A DNA stretch of 64,000 bases from Mesobacillus boroniphilus (GCF_018424685.1 NZ_QTKX01000001.1:1922001-1986000), one strand, 5' to 3'. Shown: positions 28,116-38,208, counted from the first letter of the stretch. Translations and numbers: made by a program. The notes: generated by a model not told the origin, from the letters alone.

Positions 28116-28722
28116 CTATATGCTTCACGCTTTCCTTGTTTTCATGTAAGATTACATATTGGTCAAGAGATTGCTGGTAGTTAAACATTTCAACTTCGAG
28201 AGGACTGGGCTCTTCATTAAGTCTCTTTTTAAAAACATGGTTAAAAAATAGGATCATGCCTACCCCAATTCCTATTGAATAAGGAATTTGGAATAATAGA
28301 GGCTTCTCAACTTTTTTTCCGGTCATCATGTAATAAAGCCGCTCATGGACCGCTTGCATACTGACATCTTCATGGAAATTCATAATGGTCAACGCTGCTC
28401 CGAAAAATAATAGGAACCAGACGAGGATAAAGAATGGGATCGACATTCCTTTTTTCTTGTAAATCACCTCGATAATCGTTTGCGGCGGCCCAACAGCCTG
28501 GACGTCATAATCCGGATATATCTCTGTGATAAAATGAATGACCTTCATGACATCAACAATGTGGATATGATCCTTCGGCGAGATTTTCAGGACTGGAAGT
28601 GCAGCCAAATCTTCATATATATCCTCACTGGCAATGATCTGTGCTATATCCTTCAACAACAGTGACTCCTCAGGCTTGACCTGGACGCGATTTCGCATGC
28701 GGATATAAATCGTTTTTTCCAT
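28105..28722 (-). CDS. spoVAA: Stage V sporulation protein AA
   Basis: A 205-residue protein with a soluble N-terminal domain of about 90 residues and two transmembrane helices (about 92-112 and 145-165). The N-terminus MEKTIYIRMRNRV aligns with B. subtilis SpoVAA; the chosen ATG at 28722 follows GGAAGTGA. First gene of the forespore operon, with a SigG-like promoter upstream. Confidence 0.92.
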   Translation of the reverse strand: MEKTIYIRMRNRVQVKPEESLLLKDIAQIIASEDIYEDLAALPVLKISPKDHIHIVDVMKVIHFITEIYPDYDVQAVGPPQTIIEVIYKKKGMSIPFFILVWFLLFFGAALTIMNFHEDVSMQAVHERLYYMMTGKKVEKPLLFQIPYSIGIGVGMILFFNHVFKKRLNEEPSPLEVEMFNYQQSLDQYVILHENKESVKHIDDD

Positions 28723-28759
28723 CAGATTCACTTCCAACACATTGTTTTCCTCGTATATT

Positions 28760-28788
28760 TAGTATGGATTCCTACAGTTTTTTCATGA
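28760..28788 (-). promoter_or_regulatory. SigG-type promoter of spoVA
   Basis: Reverse strand TCATG (28784-28788), 17 nt, CATACTA (28760-28766), 38 nt before spoVAA. The -10 fits the SigG CATnmTA consensus; the first base of the -35 deviates and the spacer is one short. Confidence 0.55.
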
Positions 28789-28906
28789 AGTCCAATAATT
28801 GGTTAAGATAACAGGTGCATTGATTGCTGCATTTTCCGTTATCTAAATACTTTAGGTATCAATAGGATGCATTAGGTACTTTTTCCCTCAGGCTCCTATC
28901 CTCCTG

Positions 28907-28995
28907 CTTTTACCTTTTTCCTTTCCGGGCGATTTTCGGGCAAAGCAGGCTTCTTCTTTTACCCTTTTTCCTTTTCTCGGCAATTTTTGGGCAAT
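28907..28995. repeat. Imperfect direct repeat, period about 49 bp
   Basis: CTTTTACCTTTTTCCTTTCC plus GGGCGATTTTCGGGCAA from 28907 recurs from 28956 as CTTTTACCCTTTTTCCTTTT plus CTCGGCAATTTTTGGGCAA. It lies between sigF and spoVAA. No gene is seen in this 320-bp interval. Confidence 0.65.
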
Positions 28996-29023
28996 GGAGA
29001 AATCGGCATTGGTTACCTCTTAA

Positions 29024-29063
29024 ATAAAAAAAAGCCATATGGATTCAAAGATCCATACGGCCT
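29024..29063 (-). terminator. Terminator of the spoIIA operon
   Basis: AGGCCGTATGGAT / ATCCATATGGCT stem followed by T8 on the reverse strand; its left arm overlaps the last sigF codons. Confidence 0.85.
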
Positions 29064-29803
29064 TTCATTTGCTGCAGTATTTTCTTTTCGAGGCGTGAGA
29101 CCTGGACCTGGGAGATTCCCAGGCGGCTTGCGACCTCGGATTGAGTCTGGTCCTTATAATATCTTAAATAAACAATTAGCCTTTCCCGTTCATCCAGTTC
29201 GTTTATTGCCTCTTTTAACGCGATTTTATCGAACCATCGGCCTTCTTCCCCGTTATCAATCTGGTCTAGCAGGGTAATTGGGTCGCCGTCGTTTTCGTAC
29301 ACCGTTTCATGGATGGATGCAGGACTGCGGCTGGCTTCTTGTGCCATGATCACATCTTCAGGCGAAATTTCCAGAAACTCGGCGATTTCATTGACAGTTG
29401 GTACCCTGCCCAATGTTTTGGAAAGCTCATCCTTCGCTTTCCTGATTTTATTGCCTGTTTCTTTTAACGACCTGCTTACTTTTACGGTACCGTCATCCCT
29501 GATGAAACGTTGGATTTCACCAATGATCATTGGAACGGCATACGTCGAAAACTTCACGTCATAGGAGAGGTCAAATTTATCAACTGATTTCAAGAGGCCG
29601 ATGCTGCCAATCTGGAACAGGTCGTCAGGTTCATATCCCCTGTTAAGGAAGCGCTGGACGACAGACCATACGAGGCGCATGTTTTTCTGGACGATCAAAT
29701 CCCTGGCAGCCTGGTCTCCTTGCTGGCTTCTCAAAATCAGTTCTTTGACTTCATGGTCCTTAAGATACGTTTGGTTATTATCCTTTTTTACCTCCACATC
29801 CAT
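29045..29803 (-). CDS. sigF: RNA polymerase sigma factor SigF
   Basis: The 252-residue first forespore-specific sigma factor. Region 2 includes NMRLVWSVVQRFLNRGYEPDDLFQIGSIGLLKSVDKF, given here in outline, region 3 RVPTVNEIAEFLEISPEDV, and region 4 the HTH SEVASRLGISQVQVSRLEKK. SpoIIAB holds it inactive until SpoIIAA is dephosphorylated. Third gene of spoIIAA-spoIIAB-sigF, 13 nt after spoIIAB. Confidence 0.98.
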   Translation of the reverse strand: MDVEVKKDNNQTYLKDHEVKELILRSQQGDQAARDLIVQKNMRLVWSVVQRFLNRGYEPDDLFQIGSIGLLKSVDKFDLSYDVKFSTYAVPMIIGEIQRFIRDDGTVKVSRSLKETGNKIRKAKDELSKTLGRVPTVNEIAEFLEISPEDVIMAQEASRSPASIHETVYENDGDPITLLDQIDNGEEGRWFDKIALKEAINELDERERLIVYLRYYKDQTQSEVASRLGISQVQVSRLEKKILQQMKGRMDL

Positions 29804-29816
29804 AAGCAGAACTCCC

Positions 29817-30257
29817 TTAATTGCACAGTGCTTTGCTCTTTGACAGGTGCTTTTTCAAACGAATCTCTGTCCCAAAGCCGGGCTCTGATCTCACTTGTAC
29901 TTCGTCCATGAAATTTTCCATAATCGTAAAGCCCATACCGGACCTTTCAAGCTCAGGCTTAGATGTATAAAGTGGCTGCATGGCTTCATCGATATCCGGA
30001 ATCCCAATTCCTTCGTCCTTAATCAGCATTTCCACCGTTCCATCCTCGAGCTGCACGGAAATAAACACTTTTCCATCTGGGTTGCTTTCATATCCGTGAA
30101 TAATAGCGTTCGTTACAGCTTCCGATACTACTGTCTTGATTTCAGTCAGTTCGTCCATCGTAGGGTCCAGCTGCGCAATGAAGGCAGCGACCGTCACGCG
30201 GGCAAAAGATTCGTTCTGGCTTAAAGCGCTAAAATGAAGATTCATCTCATTTTTCAT
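29817..30257 (-). CDS. spoIIAB: Anti-sigma F factor SpoIIAB
   Basis: A 146-residue GHKL-fold protein kinase and anti-sigma factor. ATP-binding motifs are [11 protein letters not shown] (N-box), DEGIGIPD (G1) and [11 protein letters not shown] (G2). It binds SigF in the presence of ATP and phosphorylates SpoIIAA on Ser58. It starts 3 nt after spoIIAA. The C-terminus LSKSKALCN is identical to that of B. subtilis. Confidence 0.98.
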   Translation of the reverse strand: MKNEMNLHFSALSQNESFARVTVAAFIAQLDPTMDELTEIKTVVSEAVTNAIIHGYESNPDGKVFISVQLEDGTVEMLIKDEGIGIPDIDEAMQPLYTSKPELERSGMGFTIMENFMDEVQVRSEPGFGTEIRLKKHLSKSKALCN

Positions 30258-30260
30258 GAA

Positions 30261-30611
30261 TCAAGCAACCCCCAATCTCTCTAATGCATATTCTTCTGTC
30301 GGTTCAAGACGGATAATCTTGAATAATCCCGACATATCAAATAACCTCTTGATTGGCGGAGAGATTGCGCACACAACCATTTCTCCGTGAAGCTGCTTGA
30401 TTTGTTTATATCTTCCTAAAATTACACCAAGACCCGAACTATCCATAAAGGTGAGTTGTTCGAGGTTCAAGACAATGTGGCGGACTTCTCCGTTCTCAAG
30501 GGCTTTTGTTGCCTGCTCGCGAAGCTGTTCTGCTGTATGGTGATCCAATTCACCACTAACTCGAATCAATAAGACATCATGCTTCACTTCCATATCAATG
30601 TTAAGACTCAC
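30261..30611 (-). CDS. spoIIAA: Anti-sigma F factor antagonist SpoIIAA
   Basis: A 116-residue STAS-domain protein. The phosphorylated serine is Ser58 in FMDSSGLGV. Dephosphorylated by SpoIIE, it displaces SigF from SpoIIAB. The start is GTG, preceded by AAGGAGG. First gene of the operon; dacF lies upstream and may read through into it. Confidence 0.97.
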   Translation of the reverse strand: MSLNIDMEVKHDVLLIRVSGELDHHTAEQLREQATKALENGEVRHIVLNLEQLTFMDSSGLGVILGRYKQIKQLHGEMVVCAISPPIKRLFDMSGLFKIIRLEPTEEYALERLGVA

Positions 30612-30644
30612 TATCCAAAGCCTCCTTATCTGGTATAGTGAGTC

Positions 30645-30674
30645 AAATTCTCCATTGATTCAGCCAAATCCTTC
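30645..30674 (-). promoter_or_regulatory. SigH promoter of spoIIA
   Basis: Reverse strand GAAGGATTT (30666-30674), 12 nt, GGAGAATTT (30645-30653). Both halves fit the SigH consensus RnAGGAwww and RnnGAATww, 34 nt before spoIIAA. Confidence 0.85.
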
Positions 30675-30753
30675 TTAAGAACAAAACTAGTGCCTATTCG
30701 ATAAAACTTGATGGAATGGCAGTGTTTTCGACAATCCAGTGCGGAAATTCATC

Positions 30754-31932
30754 TTATTGTTGGCTACCGGCCCGCGTGAACATACCGAATGAGCGTTTGT
30801 ATAAGATCCACCAACTGGCTTTTTCCACTGTTGCATCGGCAACAAGAGGTGTTTCCGCAAGGGTTTTTCCGTCTTTGACCAGCTTCAAAGTGCCTACCCT
30901 GTCGCCTTTTTCTACGGGTGCTTTCAGGCTTTTATTCAAAGTGATTTTTTGCTTTACGTCCTTTACGTCTGCTCCTTTTTTGGTTAGGAGGGATACACTT
31001 TCAGATGTAACAGCATTTATTGTCTTCTTGTCACCTTTGCTGATCACTGCTTTTCCTAGTGGATGTCCTTTCTTGAACATAGGATGTGTCTGATATTGAC
31101 TGAAAGCATAGTCCAGCATTTTTGTTACTTGAGCATTTCTGACCTTGGAGGTTGGTGCTCCAAACACGACCGCAATCGCACGCATACCATCCTTTTGTGC
31201 TGTAGCAGTCAGGCAATATTTTGCTTCATTCGTAAAACCTGTTTTCAGGCCATCCACTCCTGGATAAAAACGAACGAGCTTATTAGTATTAACCAGCCAG
31301 AATTTCTTATCAGTATCCTCACGAAGATAATCTTCATACCTTCCTGTGAACTTCGTTATTTTTTCGTACTTCAACAATTCTTTTGCCATCATCGCCATGT
31401 CATATGCCGAGCTGTAATGGCCATCGACAGGCAATCCGGTGGTGTTCTTGAAAACTGAATTCTTCAGGCCAAGTTCCTTTACTTTATCATTCATCATTTT
31501 TACGAATGCTTCTTCGGAGCCGCCTATACGTTCAGCCATTGCAACTGAAGCATCGTTTCCGGAACCAATTGCGATTCCTTTAAGCAATTGCTCGACGGTC
31601 ATTTCTTCTCCTGCCTCGAGGAATATTTGTGAACCACCCATTGAAGCTGCGTATTCACTGGCTCGGACTTTTTCGTCCATTTTCAGCCTTCCTTCATCGA
31701 GTGCTTCCATGATCAAAAGCATCGTCATGATTTTGGTCATACTTGCTGGTGGAAGCTTTTCATGACTGTTCTTATCAAAAAGAACCTGACCAGTGTCACG
31801 TTCAATCAAAATAGCTGAACTCGCATCGTCTGCCAGTCCCGGGTCTCCTTCATTGGCATATCCTTTCGGGGATATAACTACAGCGCCCATCATAAAAACA
31901 AGCAGTACACTCGTTAACTTTTTCAGATTCAT
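30754..31932 (-). CDS. dacF: D-alanyl-D-alanine carboxypeptidase DacF
   Basis: A 392-residue exported penicillin-binding protein with a signal peptide over about residues 1-27. Active-site motifs are SMTK, SGND and KTG (GLKTGFTNEAKYC). It is made in the forespore and helps set cortex cross-linking. Two in-frame ATGs exist; the one at 31932 has better spacing to GGAGG. It precedes spoIIAA on the same strand, as in B. subtilis, and a SigF-like promoter is upstream. Confidence 0.95.
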   Translation of the reverse strand: MNLKKLTSVLLVFMMGAVVISPKGYANEGDPGLADDASSAILIERDTGQVLFDKNSHEKLPPASMTKIMTMLLIMEALDEGRLKMDEKVRASEYAASMGGSQIFLEAGEEMTVEQLLKGIAIGSGNDASVAMAERIGGSEEAFVKMMNDKVKELGLKNSVFKNTTGLPVDGHYSSAYDMAMMAKELLKYEKITKFTGRYEDYLREDTDKKFWLVNTNKLVRFYPGVDGLKTGFTNEAKYCLTATAQKDGMRAIAVVFGAPTSKVRNAQVTKMLDYAFSQYQTHPMFKKGHPLGKAVISKGDKKTINAVTSESVSLLTKKGADVKDVKQKITLNKSLKAPVEKGDRVGTLKLVKDGKTLAETPLVADATVEKASWWILYKRSFGMFTRAGSQQ

Positions 31933-31961
31933 GGCCATAACCCTCCTATCTTTATAGGGTT

Positions 31962-31990
31962 TATTTTTTCCAATGAATCCAATTTTATAC
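31962..31990 (-). promoter_or_regulatory. SigF-type promoter of dacF
   Basis: Reverse strand GTATA (31986-31990), 14 nt, GGAAAAAATA (31962-31971). Both elements fit the SigF consensus, but the spacer is one nt short. Confidence 0.5.
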
Positions 31991-32066
31991 AGACAAGGTA
32001 TATAAATCCGTTATTTTTGCACACAAAAAAGCGAAGAGTCTCCTCTTCGCTTCCTATGCTTCATAA

Positions 32067-33371
32067 TTATTCTGTAATTTCTTCGTGCACCAAAATTGGC
32101 GCATCGACATGTTCGCTTGAGATCTTGATATTTTCATACAGCATTTCTTTTACTTCATTAACGTCCTCGAAATTACTGTAGATGGTCAGGAGCGATTCAC
32201 CCTTTTCTACCTTATCGCCAATTTTCTTGCGAAGCAGAAGGCCTACTGCCAAATCGATTTCAGATTCCTTCGTCGCTCTTCCTGCACCTAGAAGCATTGC
32301 AGCAGTTCCAACTTCATCAGCTACGATTTCTGAAACATAGCCTGCTTCTTTCGCTTCAAGTTCGAACTTGTACTTTGCCTGAGGAAGCTTGCTTGGATCA
32401 TCAACAACAGAAGCATCGCCGCCCTGAGATGCCAGGAATACTTTGAATGTTTCAAGAGCGGACCCGTTCTTGATTACTTCTTCTAGCTTGCTGCGTGCTT
32501 CTCCAAGAGACTCAGCTTTGCCAGCAAGGAATACCATGTGGCTTCCAAGCGTCAAGCAAAGTTCTGTAAGGTCTTCTGGGCCTTCACCCTTCAATGTATC
32601 AATTGCTTCCTTGACCTCTAAAGCATTACCGATTGCAAACCCGAGGGGCTGGCTCATATCTGAAATAACAGCCATAGTCCTGCGGCCAACATTATTACCG
32701 ATGCCTACCATCGCTTTAGCCAGTTCACGTGAATCTTCGATAGTCTTCATGAATGCGCCTGCACCTGTTTTAACATCCAGGACAATCGCGTCAGCCCCTG
32801 CGGCAATCTTCTTGCTCATGATTGAGCTGGCGATGAGCGGGATACTGTCTACTGTTGCGGTTACATCACGCAATGAATAAAGCTTTTTATCAGCCGGAGT
32901 TAAGTTTCCGCTTTGGCCGATTACCGCAATTTTATTTTTATTCACTAGATTGATGAATTCCTCATTGTCGATTTCGACATGGAACCCTTCAACTGCCTCA
33001 AGCTTATCGATTGTTCCGCCTGTATGACCAAGGCCGCGTCCAGACATTTTTGCTACTGGAACACCTAAAGCTGCAACTAATGGACCTAATACAAGAGTTG
33101 TTGTATCGCCCACACCGCCAGTAGAGTGTTTGTCGACCTTAACGCCTTCTATTGCAGAAAGGTCAATTTGATCACCAGACTTCACCATTGCCATCGTAAG
33201 ATCTGCACGTTCTTTCTCCGTCATTCCTTGAAAGAAAATCGCCATTGTCAGCGCACTTATCTGATAATCAGGAATCGAGCCTGCTGTATAGCCATCAATA
33301 AAAAATTGAATTTCTTCAGTTGATAATTCATGTCCGTCTCGCTTTTTCTCTATAACGTCAACCATTCTCAT
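32067..33371 (-). CDS. pdp: Pyrimidine-nucleoside phosphorylase
   Basis: A 434-residue enzyme that cleaves uridine, thymidine and deoxyuridine with phosphate to base and (deoxy)ribose-1-phosphate. The signature [16 protein letters not shown] is at about residue 110 and the phosphate loop [13 protein letters not shown] near 80. [13 protein letters not shown] matches the known N-terminus, so the start at 33371 is preferred to ATG codons just upstream. Third gene of deoB-pupG-pdp, 41 nt after pupG. Confidence 0.96.
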   Translation of the reverse strand: MRMVDVIEKKRDGHELSTEEIQFFIDGYTAGSIPDYQISALTMAIFFQGMTEKERADLTMAMVKSGDQIDLSAIEGVKVDKHSTGGVGDTTTLVLGPLVAALGVPVAKMSGRGLGHTGGTIDKLEAVEGFHVEIDNEEFINLVNKNKIAVIGQSGNLTPADKKLYSLRDVTATVDSIPLIASSIMSKKIAAGADAIVLDVKTGAGAFMKTIEDSRELAKAMVGIGNNVGRRTMAVISDMSQPLGFAIGNALEVKEAIDTLKGEGPEDLTELCLTLGSHMVFLAGKAESLGEARSKLEEVIKNGSALETFKVFLASQGGDASVVDDPSKLPQAKYKFELEAKEAGYVSEIVADEVGTAAMLLGAGRATKESEIDLAVGLLLRKKIGDKVEKGESLLTIYSNFEDVNEVKEMLYENIKISSEHVDAPILVHEEITE

Positions 33372-33412
33372 CATTATCACCACTTATCAGTATTTAGCCG
33401 GGAAGCTATTGA

Positions 33413-34237
33413 TTATTTTTCCCCTATCTTCTTCACAATTTCATTCACTAGTAAAAGGAAGCTTGATTTCACTTTTTCAGTCGTTTCAATTACTTCATCA
33501 TGGCTTAATGGCTGATCGAGGATTCCGGCTGCCATATTTGAGATGCAGGAAATGCCGAGCACTTCCAACCCTGAGTGCCTTGCTACAATGACTTCTGGTA
33601 CTGTGGACATTCCGACTGCGTCTCCGCCCATGGTACGAATCATCCTCACTTCAGCAGGCGTTTCGTAAACCGGTCCCGGATTACCGACATACACACCCTC
33701 TTTAATCTGGAGGTTGTTCTTGTCAGCTACTTCTTTAGCAACTTTTCTTAAGTTCTTAGAGTATGCTTCGCTCATATCCGGGAAACGTACGCCAAAACGC
33801 GAATCGTTTGGCCCGATCAACGGATTTGTTCCCATATTATTGATATGGTCTGTAATAATCACTAAATCTCCAGGCTCAAAACTCTCATTCACACCGCCAG
33901 CGGCGTTCGTAACGATCAGTTTTTCAATTCCAAGTTCTTTCATGACGCGCACCGGGAAAGTAACCTTATCCATGCTATAGCCTTCGTAATAATGGAAACG
34001 TCCTTGCATTGCGATTACTTCCACACCACTAAGCTGTCCGCAAACCAACTGTCCTGCGTGGCCTTCTACAGTGGAAACCGGGAAGCCCGGGATCTCGTTG
34101 TAAGGAATCTTAACCGGGTTTTCGATGTCATCAGCAAGAACACCCAGTCCAGAACCAAGAATCAACCCGATTATTGGCTGCTGCTTAAGCTTTTCATTAA
34201 TAAAAGATGCTGCTGTTTGAATTTGATTGTAATCCAT
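33413..34237 (-). CDS. pupG: Purine-nucleoside phosphorylase
   Basis: A 274-residue trimeric-type purine nucleoside phosphorylase (PNP/MTAP family) acting on guanosine and inosine. GLILGSGLG is near residue 24, [15 protein letters not shown] near 110, and the ribose-binding region [19 protein letters not shown] near 215. AAGGAG precedes the ATG; a GTG three codons upstream is less likely. Second gene of the nucleoside-salvage operon, 12 nt after deoB. Confidence 0.96.
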   Translation of the reverse strand: MDYNQIQTAASFINEKLKQQPIIGLILGSGLGVLADDIENPVKIPYNEIPGFPVSTVEGHAGQLVCGQLSGVEVIAMQGRFHYYEGYSMDKVTFPVRVMKELGIEKLIVTNAAGGVNESFEPGDLVIITDHINNMGTNPLIGPNDSRFGVRFPDMSEAYSKNLRKVAKEVADKNNLQIKEGVYVGNPGPVYETPAEVRMIRTMGGDAVGMSTVPEVIVARHSGLEVLGISCISNMAAGILDQPLSHDEVIETTEKVKSSFLLLVNEIVKKIGEK

Positions 34238-34249
34238 GAATTCCACTCC

Positions 34250-35431
34250 TTATTTCAATTCCTTGAGGAAGCTAGTGCCATGTTCAGGCATTTTCACATT
34301 AAAGTTTTCTGCTACAGTTGCACCAATATCAGCAAATGTTTTACGGACAGGCAGTTCTTTTCCTTCACTCATTCCCTTTGAGTAAACAAGGAGCGGCACG
34401 TATTCACGTGTGTGATCTGTTCCTTGGTGAACCGGATCATTGCCGTGGTCCGCTGTAATGATAAGAAGGTCATCTTCTTTCAATTTCTCAAATACTTCAG
34501 GAAGTCGTGCATCATATTCTTCTAGCGCCTTTCCATATCCTTCTGGATCGCGGCGATGTCCGAACAATGCATCAAAATCAACAAGATTCAGGAAGCTTAA
34601 TCCTGTGAAGTCCTGATCTAAAGTTTGAAGCAACTTATCCATACCGTCCATATTTGACACAGTACGCAGTGATTCAGTTATCCCTTCACCGTCATAGATA
34701 TCAGAAATCTTTCCAATAGCCAACACATCTAGTTCAGCATCCTTCAACTCGTTCATTACTGTTCTGCCGAATGGCTTCAGCGCATAGTCATGGCGATTGG
34801 AAGTACGTTTGAAATCGCCTGGTTCGCCCTCAAAAGGTCTTGCAATGACTCTGCCGACCATGTATTTTTCATCAAGTGTCAGTTCTCTTGCAATTTTACA
34901 AATATCATAAAGCTCTTCTATTGGAATGATTTCTTCATGAGCAGCAATCTGCAGAACTGAATCAGCAGATGTATATACGATTAGCGCGCCTGTCTTCATA
35001 TGCTCTTCGCCTAGCTCCACAAGGATTTCAGTTCCGCTTGCTGGTTTGTTGCCGATAACCTTCCTGCCGGTACGTGATTCGAGTTCAGCTATCAACTCAT
35101 CCGGGAACCCATCAGGGAACACCTGGAATGGCGTCTGGATATTCAGGCCCATGATTTCCCAGTGTCCTGTCATTGTATCTTTTCCGTTAGAAGCCTCTTC
35201 CATCTTTGTATAATATGCCAGTGGCTTGTCAGCAGGTGCGATACCTTTGATTTCCTCGATATTGCTAAGGCCGAGTTTGCCCATGTTGGGCATGTTCAAT
35301 CCGTTCATTTTTTCTCCGATATGGCCCAGTGTATGGGAACCTTTATCCCCAAACTTTTCCGCGTCTGGTGCTTCTCCGATCCCGACTGAATCCATGACGA
35401 TTAAAAATACTCTTTTATATGTATTCGACAT
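34250..35431 (-). CDS. deoB: Phosphopentomutase
   Basis: A 393-residue alkaline-phosphatase-fold enzyme that interconverts ribose-1- and ribose-5-phosphate (and the deoxy forms). Metal-binding motifs are [12 protein letters not shown] at the N-terminus and [17 protein letters not shown] near residue 325; the catalytic Thr is in [10 protein letters not shown] or the DTMTGHWE region. It feeds the sugars released by PupG and Pdp into central metabolism. First gene of the operon. Confidence 0.97.
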   Translation of the reverse strand: MSNTYKRVFLIVMDSVGIGEAPDAEKFGDKGSHTLGHIGEKMNGLNMPNMGKLGLSNIEEIKGIAPADKPLAYYTKMEEASNGKDTMTGHWEIMGLNIQTPFQVFPDGFPDELIAELESRTGRKVIGNKPASGTEILVELGEEHMKTGALIVYTSADSVLQIAAHEEIIPIEELYDICKIARELTLDEKYMVGRVIARPFEGEPGDFKRTSNRHDYALKPFGRTVMNELKDAELDVLAIGKISDIYDGEGITESLRTVSNMDGMDKLLQTLDQDFTGLSFLNLVDFDALFGHRRDPEGYGKALEEYDARLPEVFEKLKEDDLLIITADHGNDPVHQGTDHTREYVPLLVYSKGMSEGKELPVRKTFADIGATVAENFNVKMPEHGTSFLKELK

Positions 35432-35529
35432 TCCTTCTCCTCCTTAAAAGTGTGAATGCGTTACTAACCTATTTACAATTTTATGATACCCTTTTTTGTT
35501 CCAGATAATCGAATGCTTGCGTTTTCATT

Positions 35530-35545
35530 TGTCAGAAGTCTGACA
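35530..35545. promoter_or_regulatory. Candidate operator upstream of deoB
   Basis: Palindrome TGTCAGA-AG-TCTGACA, about 100 nt before the deoB start. Symmetry and place suggest a repressor site for the nucleoside operon; no regulator is identified. Confidence 0.4.
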
Positions 35546-35578
35546 TCTTCATTTTACTAAATAAAATGAAAAACACAA

Positions 35579-35607
35579 GAAAAAAAGCCGACTTTTAGCC
35601 GGCTTTT
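35579..35607 (-). terminator. Terminator of yqzK-xerD
   Basis: AAAGCCGGCT / AGTCGGCTTT-type stem with T7 on the reverse strand, about 75 nt after xerD. Confidence 0.85.
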
Positions 35608-35682
35608 ATGACAATTCTATGAAACTATTACTATTGGGTAAACATGCTGATTTAATGACGCACAAATCAAACCGCCCCGCTG

Positions 35683-36576
35683 TCAGGCACGGGGATGGAA
35701 TTTTGTATAAACGTCCTTTAACCTCGTCTTTGTCACATGCGTATAAATTTGTGTTGTCGAAATATCCGCATGACCCAGCATTTCTTGCACAGCACGAAGA
35801 TCTGCTCCATTTTCTAGCAGGTGGGTGGCAAATGAATGGCGCATTGTGTGCGGAGTCAATTCTTTCTCAATCCCCGCTTCTGTGGCAAGCCGTTTGAGAA
35901 TTTTCCAGAAACCCTGTCGTGATAGGCCTTTCCCATGGTGATTCAAAAATAAAGAGTCTTCCTTATGTTTTTTTGACACCAGTTTTGGCCTGCCCTTTTC
36001 AAGGTATTGCTCGATTGCATCAGAAGCTGTTTTGCCAATCGGGATGATCCTTTCCTTGCTCCCTTTCCCCATGCAGCGGACAAATCCCATTGTCAGATGG
36101 ACATCAGATAATTTCAGCCCAATTAGCTCACTCACGCGGATCCCAGTGGCATACATCATTTCCAGCATCGCCTTATCTCGATAGCCAAAATGGTCAGTCA
36201 GCTTCGGGCTGTCGAGAAGTGTTTCTACCTCTTCCATGCTCAATACCTTAGGTAAGGACCGTTCATGCTGAGGGCTCTCGATGTGGACAGTTGGATCATT
36301 GTCAACCGCCTTTTCCCGAAGCAGGAAATGATGGAATGCCCTAATCGAAGCTATATGTCTTGCCAATGTTTTTGACGATTTGCCTGTGTCCTTCAAATGA
36401 CCTAGAAAATGTACAATCTGAGGGCGCTGCACGCCATTAAAGTCCCCAAGCTGTTCAACATTTTTCAGATATGTGATATAGCTATTCAAATCTCGTTTAT
36501 AGGATACGATCGTGTTTTTCGAAAGTCCCTTTTCTACAACTAAAAAGTGGATAAAGTCGTCGAGCCTGTCTTCCAT
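35683..36576 (-). CDS. xerD: Site-specific tyrosine recombinase XerD
   Basis: A 297-residue recombinase that with XerC resolves chromosome dimers at dif. The N-terminal SAM-like domain is residues 1-90. The catalytic set is visible: Arg in [16 protein letters not shown], Lys in the beta-hairpin after it, [11 protein letters not shown] (HxxR), [14 protein letters not shown] with the nucleophilic Tyr. The start at 36576 has GGAGAG upstream and overlaps nothing; it lies 4 nt after yqzK's stop region. Also called ripX in B. subtilis. Confidence 0.95.
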   Translation of the reverse strand: MEDRLDDFIHFLVVEKGLSKNTIVSYKRDLNSYITYLKNVEQLGDFNGVQRPQIVHFLGHLKDTGKSSKTLARHIASIRAFHHFLLREKAVDNDPTVHIESPQHERSLPKVLSMEEVETLLDSPKLTDHFGYRDKAMLEMMYATGIRVSELIGLKLSDVHLTMGFVRCMGKGSKERIIPIGKTASDAIEQYLEKGRPKLVSKKHKEDSLFLNHHGKGLSRQGFWKILKRLATEAGIEKELTPHTMRHSFATHLLENGADLRAVQEMLGHADISTTQIYTHVTKTRLKDVYTKFHPRA

Positions 36577-36580
36577 TTTA

Positions 36581-36808
36581 TTACTCTCCATTCAGATAAA
36601 ACAGTATCAGCCTTTCAAACATACTTCCTTTTTCTTCGTCAAAAGTACCTGACACCTTTATGGCTGCTCCCTCTGGCGCGTCATACCGATGATAGCTTTC
36701 ATATTCTTCGTTAATCCACATGATACCATAATAAAATAAGATTGTGCATCCAGTGAATAATATAAACACCTTTAATGTATGCAGGACCAATCCGAACCAC
36801 GATTTCAT
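36581..36808 (-). CDS. yqzK: YqzK family protein (DUF4227)
   Basis: A 75-residue protein with one transmembrane helix (about 9-30, [20 protein letters not shown]) and a conserved [12 protein letters not shown] after it. It matches YqzK/DUF4227, which lies between fur and xerD in Bacillus. Function unknown. GGAGGCAAGG precedes the ATG at 36808. Confidence 0.85.
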   Translation of the reverse strand: MKSWFGLVLHTLKVFILFTGCTILFYYGIMWINEEYESYHRYDAPEGAAIKVSGTFDEEKGSMFERLILFYLNGE

Positions 36809-36956
36809 TTTCCTTGCCTCCAAACTCGACACTTAGAACAAACGCTGCCTTCTTTTTAATAGTCGCCTCATGTTCTATTCGACTTTACTTATTTACTAAT
36901 CTGTATGCCAATTTGGACAAGAATTATACCTGAACCTGGTGCATTTATAGAAAATA

Positions 36957-36988
36957 AAAAACCCTCTTTCCATTGGAAAAAGGGTTTT
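36957..36988 (-). terminator. Terminator of fur
   Basis: AAAACCCTTTTTCC / GGAAAGAGGGTTTT stem with one mismatch and a T-run on the reverse strand. Confidence 0.85.
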
Positions 36989-36995
36989 GGGATCA

Positions 36996-37451
36996 TTAAG
37001 TTTCAGCCGTTTCTTTTTCCTGGCATCTGTGGCAAATACCATGGAAAGTCAGGCGGTGGTCTTTGATTTTAAACTTCCAGTCTCTTTCAACGATTTCTTC
37101 CACATCTTCAAGAAGGTCGTCCTGGATTTCATCCACTGCTCCGCATTCGATGCAGACAAGGTGGTGGTGGAAATGGGCAGCGCCTTCCTGGCGGAGATCG
37201 TAACGAGATACGCCGTCCCCGAAGTTGATTTTATCGACAATTTTAAGTTCAGTCAGCAGTTCAAGTGTCCGGTATACTGTTGCCAAACCGATTTCAGGAG
37301 ATTTTTCTTTGACAAGCAAATAAACATCTTCCGCACTCAAGTGGTCTTCTTCATGTTCAAGCAACACGCGAACGGTAGCTTCACGCTGCGGCGTTAATTT
37401 ATAGCTGGACGAATGCAGCTGTTTCTTGATTCTCTCAATTCTGTTTTCCAT
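36996..37451 (-). CDS. fur: Ferric uptake regulator Fur
   Basis: A 151-residue iron-sensing repressor. The winged helix holds LTPQREATVRVLLEHEEDHL and GLATVYRTLELL; the metal-binding half has HFHHHLVC, CxxC in CIECG and a second CxxC in CHRC. It is very close to B. subtilis Fur, whose start MENRI supports the ATG at 37451, although a GTG five codons earlier is in frame. The Shine-Dalgarno GGGGGAG is rather far from the ATG. Confidence 0.95.
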   Translation of the reverse strand: MENRIERIKKQLHSSSYKLTPQREATVRVLLEHEEDHLSAEDVYLLVKEKSPEIGLATVYRTLELLTELKIVDKINFGDGVSRYDLRQEGAAHFHHHLVCIECGAVDEIQDDLLEDVEEIVERDWKFKIKDHRLTFHGICHRCQEKETAET

Positions 37452-37566
37452 TTCGATAACTCTCACTCCCCCGCCACTGTTCTTTTATTATACCAGAAGG
37501 GTAATGAGATTCAAAATAAAATTATTACAAATAAGAAACAATAGTTATTATTACTTAAAAATTATT

Positions 37567-38208
37567 TTAATTAATTGAGTTGATGACCGCTTTCAATAGT
37601 GCCGGTGATAAATATGCCTCCACCCCTGCAGCCACAGCCAGGAATACAAGCGCGGCCACAAATGAAAAGATATATCTAAAAAACTGCGGCATAATCGGCT
37701 GGTTGATTTTCTTCATGAATTGGTTCCGGATCATTTTCAATGAAAAAGTCACCGCCATTGCTGCCGTTATAATGAATACTGGAATAATGATAAAGTTTTG
37801 CGGCAGGATGGAAACAAATGATAACAGAAACCCGTCCCATTGCATTTGGTTGACGAGAAAGCCAACTGTGAAACCAACGACCATCCCCTTCATGAAAAGC
37901 AGGATCAATATGACGGGAAGTCCTATGATTGATACTCCGAGAATCCAGATTAGTCCAATGAATTTTCCATTGTGTAAAAAGCTCTGCAAAAATAAATCCT
38001 TACCGTCTGCTACTTTCCCAGAAGCAGCCTGGCCAAAAAATTGCGATAAATAATAGAATAAATCTTCTTTTTGAGTGAAGCTGAGGCTGTTCACTATTAC
38101 TGCCCCAAAGATGACTCCCATCAAAAACAGGACAATGACAAAAAGATAGATTGAGGAATATTCTCTTAAATGGGTTACTGCGACGTCCTGGTACCTTCGT
38201 TTCTTCAT
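37567..38208 (-). CDS. spoIIM: Stage II sporulation protein M
   Basis: A 213-residue membrane protein with five hydrophobic segments, part of the SpoIIDMP complex that remodels septal peptidoglycan during engulfment. The start at 38208 follows AGGAGGAAG and gives the short basic head MKKRRYQ; the frame open to 38298 has no better start. It lies between fur and the EndoQ gene. Confidence 0.93.
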   Translation of the reverse strand: MKKRRYQDVAVTHLREYSSIYLFVIVLFLMGVIFGAVIVNSLSFTQKEDLFYYLSQFFGQAASGKVADGKDLFLQSFLHNGKFIGLIWILGVSIIGLPVILILLFMKGMVVGFTVGFLVNQMQWDGFLLSFVSILPQNFIIIPVFIITAAMAVTFSLKMIRNQFMKKINQPIMPQFFRYIFSFVAALVFLAVAAGVEAYLSPALLKAVINSIN

